A stretch of DNA of 64,000 nt from Pseudomonas fluorescens (GTDB lineage: Bacteria > Pseudomonadota > Gammaproteobacteria > Pseudomonadales > Pseudomonadaceae), in the NCBI RefSeq assembly GCF_002837185.1, contig NZ_KZ478007.1, positions 1 to 64,000 on the forward strand, in the 5' to 3' direction. Made by a program: the position numbers and the translations under genes. The notes beneath the pieces are model-generated. The model had not been told where the DNA came from, did not search any database, and worked only from the letters and a program-made list of their open reading frames with translations. Positions 35,654-43,413 of this stretch are shown here, in pieces; positions within the stretch are counted from its first letter, which is position 1; every line of letters starts with the position of its first letter.

Positions 35654-36649
35654 ATGTTCGAGGAAGACAACGCGCAGTGGGGGCTGGTGCATGCCCTGGT
35701 GCTGGACGGTAAAGGCGGTGCGCGTTCGATTGCCCGGACCGAGCTTGACGAGTTGCAACTGCAGCCCCAGGAAAGCCTGTGGCTGCATTGGGACCGCAGC
35801 CATCCGCAAACCCAGACCTGGCTGCGCAAATCCAGCGGTTTGAGTGAATTTGCCTGTGACCTCCTGCTGGAAGAAAACACCCGTCCGCGGCTGCTGCCGC
35901 TGCCGGATGCGGAACTGCTGCTCTTTCTGCGCGGGATCAATCTCAATCCCGGCGCGGAACCGGAAGACATGGTTTCGGTACGTATATTCGCGGCAGCCAA
36001 TCGGGTGATTTCCCTCAGGTTGCGCCCGTTACGCGCCACCGATGAGCTGCTGGTGCAATTGGCCGAGGGCAAGGGCCCCAGAACTGCATCGGAACTGATC
36101 CTTTATATGGCGCAGTACCTGACCAACAAAGTGCAGGATCTGGTCACTGGGCTGTCCGAAATTGTCGATGCCGAAGAAGAAAAACTCGATGCCGACGAAC
36201 GGTATACCCCCGAGCACGGCAGCGTCTTGCAGATCCGTCGGCGAGCGGCCGGGCTCAAGCGTTTCCTGGCGCCGCAACGGGATATTTTTGCGCAGCTGAC
36301 GCGAATCAAACTGGCGTGGTTCTGTGATGACGACGCTGACTATTGGAACGAATTACACAACAGCCTGACCCGTTACCTTGAAGAGCTCGAATTGGCTCGG
36401 GAGCGTGTGGGGCTTGTACTTGAGGCCGAAGACCGGCGCCTGAGCCTGCGCATGAACCGCACCATGTACCGCTTCGGCATCATCACCGGCATCTTCTTGC
36501 CGATGAGTTTTCTGACCGGCTTGCTGGGCATCAATGTAGGGGGAATACCGTTTTCCAGCAGCCCTTACGGATTCATGATTGCCTGCCTGCTGATGATCTC
36601 GGTGGCGCTGGGTCAATGGTGGCTTTTTCGACGGTTACGCTGGGTTTGA
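35654..36649 (+). CDS. cmaX: CorA/ZntB-like transporter CmaX
   Basis: A 331-residue CorA-superfamily protein with a large cytoplasmic N-terminal domain (about 1-260) and two C-terminal membrane helices. The selectivity motif is GINVGGIP, close to the GxN signature, and it resembles ZntB zinc transporters more than CorA magnesium channels. In P. aeruginosa the gene named cmaX heads the cmaX-crfX-cmpX-sigX-oprF cluster, and the order here is identical. The start is ATG 35654 (AAGGG upstream), with 35648 as an alternative. Confidence 0.88.
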   Translation: MFEEDNAQWGLVHALVLDGKGGARSIARTELDELQLQPQESLWLHWDRSHPQTQTWLRKSSGLSEFACDLLLEENTRPRLLPLPDAELLLFLRGINLNPGAEPEDMVSVRIFAAANRVISLRLRPLRATDELLVQLAEGKGPRTASELILYMAQYLTNKVQDLVTGLSEIVDAEEEKLDADERYTPEHGSVLQIRRRAAGLKRFLAPQRDIFAQLTRIKLAWFCDDDADYWNELHNSLTRYLEELELARERVGLVLEAEDRRLSLRMNRTMYRFGIITGIFLPMSFLTGLLGINVGGIPFSSSPYGFMIACLLMISVALGQWWLFRRLRWV

Positions 36650-36735
36650 GCTGAATATGAGCTGAACGTAGGAAAGGGTCGATGTGACCCGATGAATTTT
36701 ACCCTCGTCTTTTAAATCACTTGCGAGAGGTCTCT

Positions 36736-36981
36736 ATGCACGATCCGTTCGAACAGTCTTTGCGTGACATGCTCAATGCTTCGCCATCCAACCGTGATGA
36801 CGATGCCTGCCTGGGCCGCGTACTGAAAACCGCCAACCGTCAGGTAGGGGCGGGGGACCTGTTCGGTCTGCTCGGGCGTTGGGTGCCGGCGTTGATGATG
36901 GCCCTGAACAACGGTTCGGCCCATGTATCACCGGTTTCCCGGCATAAACCTCTTGCTCGCACTGCTGATAAGGCTGATTGA
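36736..36981 (+). CDS. crfX: Small protein CrfX
   Basis: An 81-residue protein of unknown biochemical function, recognised from its place between cmaX and cmpX. The sequence starts MHDPFEQSLRDMLNASPSNRDDD and has a weakly hydrophobic middle (LFGLLGRWVPALMMALNN). CGAGAGG lies upstream of the ATG. Its stop is two bases before the cmpX ATG, so translation of the two is coupled. It belongs to the SigX-linked envelope-stress cluster in P. aeruginosa. Confidence 0.8.
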   Translation: MHDPFEQSLRDMLNASPSNRDDDACLGRVLKTANRQVGAGDLFGLLGRWVPALMMALNNGSAHVSPVSRHKPLARTADKAD

Positions 36982-36983
36982 AT

Positions 36984-37808
36984 ATGGAACTTGATCTCTG
37001 GACCCAGAGCCTGGTCACCGCAATGACCGCATTGTGGACCAAGGTGGCGAATTTCATTCCCAACCTCTTTGGTGCCCTGGTCCTGGTACTGCTGGGCTTT
37101 GTCGTGGCCAAGCTGCTCGACACCCTGTTGTCCAAATTGCTCGCCAAACTCGGGCTGGATCGCCTGATGGCCGGTACCGGCCTGACCAAGCTGCTGGGCC
37201 GTGCCGGGCTGCAGGTGCCGATTTCAACGCTGATCGGCAAGATCGTTTATTGGTTCGTTCTACTTATTTTTCTGGTTTCTGCGGCTCAGTCCCTTGGACT
37301 TGAGCGAGTTTCAGCTACGCTCGACATGCTGGCACTGTATTTGCCGAAAGTATTCGGCGGCGCGCTGGTGCTGCTGGTCGGCGTTTTACTCGCGCAACTG
37401 GCCAATGGCCTGGTACGCGGAGCCGCTGAAGGTGTCGGCCTGGACTATGCGGCAGGCCTGGGGCGAATTGCCCAGGGACTGGTGATCATCATCAGTATTT
37501 CGGTCGCGATCAGCCAGTTGGAGGTCAAAACTGACCTGCTGAACCACGTTATCGTGATTGTTTTGATTACCGTTGGTCTGGCCGTTGCTCTGGCCATGGG
37601 CTTGGGAAGCCGGGAAATTGCCGGTCAGATTCTTGCGGGAATCTACGTGCGTGAGCTGTATCAGGTAGGGCAACAGGTGCGTGTGGGCGAGGTCGAAGGG
37701 CAAATCGAGGAGATCGGCACCGTCAAGACGACCGTGCTGACCGATGACGGGGAACTGGTGTCGCTGTCCAACCGGATTCTCCTGGAGCAGCAGGTCAGTA
37801 GCCGCTAA
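36984..37808 (+). CDS. cmpX: CmpX, MscS-related small-conductance channel protein
   Basis: A 274-residue inner-membrane protein with an N-terminal helix pair (ALVLVLLGFVVAKLLDTLL and VYWFVLLIFLVSAAQSLGL), two further hydrophobic pairs and a C-terminal MscS-like beta domain (ALAMGLGSREIAGQILAGIYV, then VGQQVRVGEVEGQIEEIG). The name and link with membrane stress come from P. aeruginosa, where its loss activates SigX. ATG 36984 follows the crfX stop by two bases. It lies upstream of sigX, 87 bases away. Confidence 0.88.
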   Translation: MELDLWTQSLVTAMTALWTKVANFIPNLFGALVLVLLGFVVAKLLDTLLSKLLAKLGLDRLMAGTGLTKLLGRAGLQVPISTLIGKIVYWFVLLIFLVSAAQSLGLERVSATLDMLALYLPKVFGGALVLLVGVLLAQLANGLVRGAAEGVGLDYAAGLGRIAQGLVIIISISVAISQLEVKTDLLNHVIVIVLITVGLAVALAMGLGSREIAGQILAGIYVRELYQVGQQVRVGEVEGQIEEIGTVKTTVLTDDGELVSLSNRILLEQQVSSR

Positions 37809-37895
37809 ACCGGCAAACCCTGCTAATGTACGCCGCCGCGAACCCGGCTGACCGGGTTGCAGCGGACATTGACCTGACTGCCGGCACGACTTGTT

Positions 37896-38486
37896 TTGAA
37901 TAAAGCCCAAACGCTGTCCACGCGCTATGACCCCCGTGAGCTCTCTGATGAGGAGTTGGTCGCGCGTTCGCACACGGAGCTGTTTCACGTAACACGCGCG
38001 TACGAAGAATTGATGCGCAGATATCAACGCACTCTGTTCAACGTTTGTTCAAGGTATTTGGGGAACGATAGGGATGCGGACGATGTCTGTCAGGAAGTGA
38101 TGCTCAAGGTGCTGTACGGCCTGAAGAACTTCGAGGGAAAATCGAAGTTCAAGACCTGGCTCTACAGCATCACGTACAACGAGTGCATCACGCAGTATCG
38201 AAAGGAACGGCGAAAGCGTCGCTTGATGGACGCCTTGAGTCTGGACCCCCTTGAGGAAGCGTCTGAAGAAAAGGCGCCGACACCCGAGGAGAAGGGCGGA
38301 CTCGATCGCTGGTTGGTGCATGTGAATCCGATTGACCGTGAAATTCTGGTGCTACGATTCGTCGCAGAATTGGAATTTCAAGAAATCGCTGACATCATGC
38401 ATATGGGCTTGAGTGCTACAAAGATGCGTTACAAACGTGCTCTTGATAAATTACGTGAGAAATTTGCGGGCGAGACTGAAACTTAG
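37896..38486 (+). CDS. sigX: ECF sigma factor SigX
   Basis: A 196-residue extracytoplasmic-function sigma factor. Region 2 runs about residues 25-95 (RYQRTLFNVCSRYLGNDRDADDVCQEVMLKVLYGL) and region 4 about 135-190 (NPIDREILVLRFVAELEFQEIADIMHMG). SigX controls oprF and membrane-lipid genes in Pseudomonas. The start is a TTG at 37896, giving MNKAQTLSTRYD as in the P. aeruginosa protein. There is no anti-sigma gene next to it, typical of SigX, and cmpX is thought to provide the signal. oprF begins 107 bases downstream. Confidence 0.93.
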   Translation: MNKAQTLSTRYDPRELSDEELVARSHTELFHVTRAYEELMRRYQRTLFNVCSRYLGNDRDADDVCQEVMLKVLYGLKNFEGKSKFKTWLYSITYNECITQYRKERRKRRLMDALSLDPLEEASEEKAPTPEEKGGLDRWLVHVNPIDREILVLRFVAELEFQEIADIMHMGLSATKMRYKRALDKLREKFAGETET

Positions 38487-38593
38487 TGCGTAGCAAATAT
38501 CTCTTACGTGTAGGCAAGTTCTGTTAGACTTGTCGCCGAGTTGTCCCCCGGTTTGTGGGACTGCTTTACAATCACCAGATGGGGATTTAACGG
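38487..38593 (+). promoter_or_regulatory. oprF promoter and leader region
   Basis: The 107 bases between sigX and oprF must hold the SigX-dependent and housekeeping promoters known for this gene in other species. I could not fix a -35/-10 pair with confidence. AGATGGGGATTTAACGG provides the ribosome-binding sequence for oprF. Confidence 0.4.
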
Positions 38594-39574
38594 ATGAAAC
38601 TGAAAAACACCTTGGGCTTGGCCATTGGTTCTCTTATTGCCGCTACTTCTTTCGGCGTTCTGGCACAAGGCCAAGGCGCAGTTGAGGGCGAGCTGTTCTA
38701 CAAGAAGCAGTACAACGATAGCGTCAAGCACATCGAAGACGGCTTCAACCCTGGCGCTCGCATCGGTTACTTCTTGACCGACGACCTGTCCTTGAACCTG
38801 TCCTACGACAAGACTAACCACACCCGTTCGAACGACGGTACTGGCAACCAGAAGATCAAAGGTGATACCGGCAGCCTCGTTGCCCAATACCACTTCGGTC
38901 AAGCTGGCGTTGACAGCCTGCGTCCATACGTTGAAGGCGGTTTCGGCCACCAGAGCCGTACCAACGTGCAAGCTGACGGCCACAGCGGTCGCGACCAGAC
39001 CACTTTCGCTACCATCGGTACCGGCGTGAAGTACTACTTCACCAACAACCTGTACGCTCGTGCTGGTGTTGAAGCTGACTACGGTCTGGACAACGGCAAG
39101 TGGGACTACTCCGCACTGGTTGGCCTGGGTGTGAACTTCGGCGGTAACGCTGGCGCAGCTGCTCCAGCTCCTACCCCAGCACCAGCTCCAGAGCCAGTTC
39201 CAGAGCCAGAAGCTCCGGTTGCTCAGGTTGTTCGTGTTGAGCTGGACGTTAAGTTCGACTTCGACAAGTCCGTTGTTAAGCCTAACAGCTACGGCGACGT
39301 GAAAAACCTGGCCGACTTCATGGCTCAGTACCCAGCTACCAACGTAGAAGTTGCTGGTCACACTGACTCCGTAGGTCCAGACGCTTACAACCAGAAGCTG
39401 TCCCAGCGTCGTGCTGACGCTGTTAAGCAAGTCCTGGTTAAAGACGGCGTGGCTCCTAGCCGTGTAACTGCTGTAGGTTACGGCGAATCCCGCCCAGTTG
39501 CTGACAACGCAACTGAAGCTGGTCGCGCTGTTAACCGTCGCGTAGAAGCGTCGGTTGAAGCTACCGCTCAGTAA
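38594..39574 (+). CDS. oprF: Major outer-membrane porin OprF
   Basis: A 326-residue OmpA-family porin. A signal peptide (MKLKNTLGLAIGSLIAATSFGVLA) precedes an eight-stranded N-terminal barrel (to about 190), a proline-rich hinge (PAPTPAPAPEPVPEPEAP) and a C-terminal peptidoglycan-binding OmpA domain (NVEVAGHTDSVG, LSQRRADAVKQ, GYGESRP). It has no cysteines, unlike the P. aeruginosa protein. Third-position choices (GCT, GGT, CGT) are much more biased than neighbours, as in very highly expressed genes. A strong terminator follows. Confidence 0.96.
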   Translation: MKLKNTLGLAIGSLIAATSFGVLAQGQGAVEGELFYKKQYNDSVKHIEDGFNPGARIGYFLTDDLSLNLSYDKTNHTRSNDGTGNQKIKGDTGSLVAQYHFGQAGVDSLRPYVEGGFGHQSRTNVQADGHSGRDQTTFATIGTGVKYYFTNNLYARAGVEADYGLDNGKWDYSALVGLGVNFGGNAGAAAPAPTPAPAPEPVPEPEAPVAQVVRVELDVKFDFDKSVVKPNSYGDVKNLADFMAQYPATNVEVAGHTDSVGPDAYNQKLSQRRADAVKQVLVKDGVAPSRVTAVGYGESRPVADNATEAGRAVNRRVEASVEATAQ

Positions 39575-39591
39575 TTACTGAGTAGTAGAGA

Positions 39592-39619
39592 AAAGCCCGG
39601 CTCAGGCCGGGCTTTTTTT
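39592..39619 (+). terminator. Intrinsic terminator of oprF
   Basis: AAAGCCCGGC, TCAG loop, GCCGGGCTTT, then seven Ts. It starts 17 bases after the oprF stop and is a textbook terminator. Confidence 0.95.
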
Positions 39620-39634
39620 CGCCTGCGATTTACC

Positions 39635-40378
39635 TCAAGCGCTGGCCGCTGCCGCATCGCATGCCATTTGCGCCGCGCCGGCAACACGGCCAATCACCAG
39701 GATTGCCGGGCTTTTCAGCGCAAAAGCCTGCGCGTCTTCGTGCATGGCGGCGAGGTGGCTACGGCATTCGCGCTGTTCGGGCAACGATGCATTTTCAATC
39801 ATCGCCACCGGCATATCCGCAGCCATGCCGCCCTCCAGCAGCTGTTGCCGGATCTCTTCGAGCTTGGCCACGCCCATGTACACCACCAGCGTCGTTCCGC
39901 CCTCGGCCAGTGCGCGCCAGTTCAGGCTGCTGTCATCCTGGGTATGCGCGGTGACCAGGGTTACGCCACGGCTGACGCCGCGCAAGGTCAACGGGATATG
40001 GCAATTCGTCGCTCCAGCCAGTCCCGAGGTGATGCCGTTGACCAGCTCCACCTCGATCCCACGCTCGCGCAGCCACGTCGCCTCTTCGCCACCCCGCCCG
40101 AAAATACACGGATCGCCGCCTTTAAGCCGCACCACACACTTGCCCTGGCGTGCATAGCGCAGCATCAGACGGTGAATGAACGCCTGCGGCGTAGAGCGAC
40201 AACCGCCGCGCTTGCCGACGGTAATCACGCGCGCGTCCGTGCAGTGTTCCAAGACAACCGGGTTGACCAGATCGTCGATCAACACCACGTCTGCTTCATG
40301 CAGGGCCCTTACCGCTTTGAGGGTGAGCAATTCCGGATCACCGGGCCCAGCGCCTACCAGCCACACTTTTGCGCTCAT
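39635..40378 (-). CDS. cobA: Uroporphyrinogen-III C-methyltransferase
   Basis: A 247-residue SAM-dependent methyltransferase that makes precorrin-2 for siroheme. The motifs are VWLVGAGPGDPELLTLKA (about 5-22), the CVVRLKGGDPCIFGRGGEE loop and TLVVYMGVAK. Siroheme is the cofactor of the nitrite reductase NirB encoded just upstream in the same direction. The gene begins nine bases after the nitrate reductase gene, so it is co-transcribed with nirB-nirD-nasC and supplies their cofactor. Confidence 0.94.
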   Translation of the reverse strand: MSAKVWLVGAGPGDPELLTLKAVRALHEADVVLIDDLVNPVVLEHCTDARVITVGKRGGCRSTPQAFIHRLMLRYARQGKCVVRLKGGDPCIFGRGGEEATWLRERGIEVELVNGITSGLAGATNCHIPLTLRGVSRGVTLVTAHTQDDSSLNWRALAEGGTTLVVYMGVAKLEEIRQQLLEGGMAADMPVAMIENASLPEQRECRSHLAAMHEDAQAFALKSPAILVIGRVAGAAQMACDAAAASA

Positions 40379-40387
40379 GTTTTCCCC

Positions 40388-43096
40388 TCACACACTGATT
40401 GCGATTGGCTGCGGGCTGGCGGCCAGCAGACGTTTGATTTCCGGCACGCAGGAGCCGCATTGCGTGCCGCATCCCAGTTGCTGTTTGAGCCCGGTCAGGT
40501 CCATGCCACGGGCAATTGCGGCGCACACCGCGTTTTCGCTGACATTCTTGCAATTGCACAGGATCTTGCTGCTGGCCGGCGCTCCCCCCGGTGGCGCGCT
40601 CAGGGGCGCCAGGAGCCAGCGCCGCAGTTGATCGTCGGTGCGGCCCTCCAACCACAGGCTTTGCAGCCAATGCCGGGCCAGGGTTTCGCCGGCCAGACGA
40701 ACCGCTGTAATACGGCCCTGTTCGATTTTCACCCGTTTGCCGATAGAGCGGCGCGGGTCGTCATAGGCCATCACCGGGCCGTCGTGCAGGCCCAGCAACT
40801 GGTCGATACGGGTCAGTATCTGCAGGTCGGGCGCCTCGGTATGGGCTGCGCGCACCAGCAGCGCCGGCCGCTCGCGCCCGCTCAGGCTCAGGCTGACGTA
40901 GGCAAATTCTTCGCACAGCGGGCGCAGGGCGTCGAAATGTCGTTGCACGTCACCCTCGATCAGCGCGAACAGCTGCCACGGCAGTTGCACCGCTTCCAGG
41001 CGCACACCGCTGTGTTTGAGTTCCGGCTGTTTCGATAACGGATCGAACGCCGGCTGAGTGAGCACATTGACGCCGCCTTTGAGAAACCGGTCGCCCCAAT
41101 GCATCGGCAGGAACGCTTGACCGGGGCGCACGCTGTCATCGCTGGTGACCGCGACCACCACATTGCCCCGACGGCTTTTCAGGTTGACCAGGTCGCCTTC
41201 CTTGAAGCGGTGACGACGCAACTCGTCCGGGTGCAGGCTCAACAGCGCCTCGCTGACATGCCCGAACAGCTGCGCCGCCGTGCCGGTGCGGCTCATGCCG
41301 TGCCACTGGTCGCGCAGGCGACCGGTGATCAGGGTCAGGGGAAAGCGTGCGTCACGCTGCTCCTTGGCGGCGCGATAAGGCTCGGCGACAAATTGCGCAC
41401 GGCCGTTATCAGTGGGGAAAATGCCGTCGACGTAGAGTCGTGGTGTTCCGGCTTGTGCGCCCACGGGAAACGGCCACTGTTGCGGGCCGAGTCGGTCAAG
41501 CAGGGCATGGCTGAGGCCTGACACATCCAGGTCACGCGCTTGAGTCAGCAGCTTGAACTCGTCAAAGATCTGCGCGGGTTGCTCAAAGGCAAACAGGCTG
41601 TCCAGCCCCGGCCGCAGACGGCGCTCCAGGCGCTGCGCGAAATCCACGGTAATCGCCCAGTCCGGTCGCGCTTCGCCCGGTGGGGTGATGGCGCGACGCA
41701 CGTGGGAAATACGCCGTTCGGAATTGGTCACCGTGCCTTCTTTTTCACCCCAACTGGCGGCGGGCAGCAGCAGGTCGGCGTAGGCGGCGGTCTCGGTGGT
41801 TCGAAAGGCCTCCTGCAATACCACGAACGGACACGTCGCCAGCGCTGCACGCACTGCATTCTGGTCCGGCAACGATTGGGCCGGGTTGGTGCAGGCGATC
41901 CACAGCGCCTTGATCGTGCCCGCCTGCACCTGTTCAAACAGTTCGATAGCCGTGAGGCCGGTGGTTGCGGGCAGTTGGTCGACACCCCAGTAAGCGGCTA
42001 CTTCTGCGCGGTGTTCGGGGTTGGCGGCGTCGCGGTGCCCAGGCAGCAGATTCGACAAACTGCCGGTTTCGCGCCCGCCCATGGCATTGGGTTGGCCGGT
42101 CAGGGAAAACGGCCCGCAGCCTGGCCGGCCAATCGTACCGGTGGCCAGGTGCAGGTTGATCAGCGCGCTGTTTTTTGCACTGCCCGCGCTCGATTGGTTA
42201 AGGCCCATGCACCACAGCGACAAGAAGCTACTGGAGGTGCCCACCCACTGCGCGCACAGGCGCAACTGCTCGATGCTGATGCCGCACAGTTGCGTGACCA
42301 TTTGCGGCGTGTAGTCATGCACCAGGCGTTTGAGCGCTGCCAGGCCGTCGGTATGGGCGTGAATGAAATCGCGGTCGATCCAGTCTTCCCACAGCAGCAG
42401 ATGCAAAATCCCATGGAACAGTGCGACATCCGTGCCCGGCAGGATCGCCAGGTGCAGGTCAGCCAAGTCGCAGGTGTCGGTACGGCGTGGATCGATCACC
42501 ACCACGTTCATCTGCGGCCGTCGCGCCTTGGCCTCCTCCAGGCGTCGGTACAGTACCGGGTGCGCGTAGGCCATGTTGCTGCCGACGATCATCACACAGT
42601 CGCTGGTCTCCAGATCTTCATAGCTGCACGGTGGCGCATCGGCGCCCAGGCTACGTTTGTAGCCCACCACTGCCGAGGACATGCACAGCCGTGAGTTGCT
42701 GTCGATATTGTTGGTGCCGACCAGCGCCCGCGCCAGTTTGTTGAAACTGTAGTAGTCCTCGGTCAGCAATTGCCCGGAGATGTAGAACGCCACGCTGTCG
42801 GGGCCGTGTTCGGCAATGGTGTGGGCGAATACGGTGGCCGCATGTTCCAGGGCGCTGTCCCAGTCGGTGCGGGCGCGGGCCAGGTCTTTGCCCAGACGCA
42901 ACTGCGGGTACAAGGCACGGGCGTCGAGGTCACCGGTCAGGTGCAGGCTGGCGCCCTTGCTGCACAGCTTGCCGAAGTTGGCCGGGTGGTCCGGGTCGCC
43001 TTGCACGCCGAGGATCCGGGTGTCGTCATGCTCGATCAGCACGCCGCAGCCCACCCCGCAATAACAGCAGGTGGACGCCGTGACCTGGCGGTTCAT
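40388..43096 (-). CDS. nasC: Assimilatory nitrate reductase catalytic subunit
   Basis: A 902-residue molybdopterin oxidoreductase that reduces nitrate to nitrite. The N-terminal [4Fe-4S] site is STCCYCGVGCGVLIE (about residues 9-23); the bis-MGD domain fills most of the protein, and the C-terminus has a BFD-like [2Fe-2S] domain (CNCKNVSENAVCAA, then CGTQCGSCVPEIKRLL). The start ATG 43096 shares its A with the nirD stop (TGATG), so translation is coupled. The gene is called nasA or nasC in different genomes; nasC is used here to avoid confusion with the transporter. Confidence 0.93.
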   Translation of the reverse strand: MNRQVTASTCCYCGVGCGVLIEHDDTRILGVQGDPDHPANFGKLCSKGASLHLTGDLDARALYPQLRLGKDLARARTDWDSALEHAATVFAHTIAEHGPDSVAFYISGQLLTEDYYSFNKLARALVGTNNIDSNSRLCMSSAVVGYKRSLGADAPPCSYEDLETSDCVMIVGSNMAYAHPVLYRRLEEAKARRPQMNVVVIDPRRTDTCDLADLHLAILPGTDVALFHGILHLLLWEDWIDRDFIHAHTDGLAALKRLVHDYTPQMVTQLCGISIEQLRLCAQWVGTSSSFLSLWCMGLNQSSAGSAKNSALINLHLATGTIGRPGCGPFSLTGQPNAMGGRETGSLSNLLPGHRDAANPEHRAEVAAYWGVDQLPATTGLTAIELFEQVQAGTIKALWIACTNPAQSLPDQNAVRAALATCPFVVLQEAFRTTETAAYADLLLPAASWGEKEGTVTNSERRISHVRRAITPPGEARPDWAITVDFAQRLERRLRPGLDSLFAFEQPAQIFDEFKLLTQARDLDVSGLSHALLDRLGPQQWPFPVGAQAGTPRLYVDGIFPTDNGRAQFVAEPYRAAKEQRDARFPLTLITGRLRDQWHGMSRTGTAAQLFGHVSEALLSLHPDELRRHRFKEGDLVNLKSRRGNVVVAVTSDDSVRPGQAFLPMHWGDRFLKGGVNVLTQPAFDPLSKQPELKHSGVRLEAVQLPWQLFALIEGDVQRHFDALRPLCEEFAYVSLSLSGRERPALLVRAAHTEAPDLQILTRIDQLLGLHDGPVMAYDDPRRSIGKRVKIEQGRITAVRLAGETLARHWLQSLWLEGRTDDQLRRWLLAPLSAPPGGAPASSKILCNCKNVSENAVCAAIARGMDLTGLKQQLGCGTQCGSCVPEIKRLLAASPQPIAISV

Positions 43097-43413
43097 CACC
43101 CTGCATCCCGCAGGGCCAGCATCACTCGGCCGTTTTCCACGCGGGCGAGGTGATGATGGGCGCAACCGATATCCGGCGCCTGGGCTTCACCGGACGCCAA
43201 GTCGATCTGCCAGTTATGCAGCGGGCAGGCCACGCGTTTGCCATAGATCAAGCCCTGGGACAGCGGCCCGCCTTTGTGCGGGCAACGGTCATCGAGTGCG
43301 AAGACTTCATCGTCGCTGGTGCGAAAAATCGCAATGTCGCCCTTGGGCCCGTTGATGATGCGCGAGCCCAGGGCGTTGATTTCTTCCAGGGCGCAGATAT
43401 CCAGCCAGTTCAT
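43096..43413 (-). CDS. nirD: Nitrite reductase small subunit NirD (Rieske-type)
   Basis: A 105-residue NirD. Unlike enterobacterial NirD, it keeps the Rieske ligands CPHKGG and CPLHNW, so it should bind a [2Fe-2S] cluster and pass electrons to the NirB siroheme. The ATG overlaps the nirB stop and its own stop overlaps the nasC ATG, so the three are coupled. Length is normal. Confidence 0.93.
   Translation of the reverse strand: MNWLDICALEEINALGSRIINGPKGDIAIFRTSDDEVFALDDRCPHKGGPLSQGLIYGKRVACPLHNWQIDLASGEAQAPDIGCAHHHLARVENGRVMLALRDAG

Noticed and set aside
38504-39430. A 308-codon open frame antisense to oprF
   Set aside because: It results from the extreme codon bias of oprF; the protein is a repetitive Val/Gly/Thr-rich sequence without family features.
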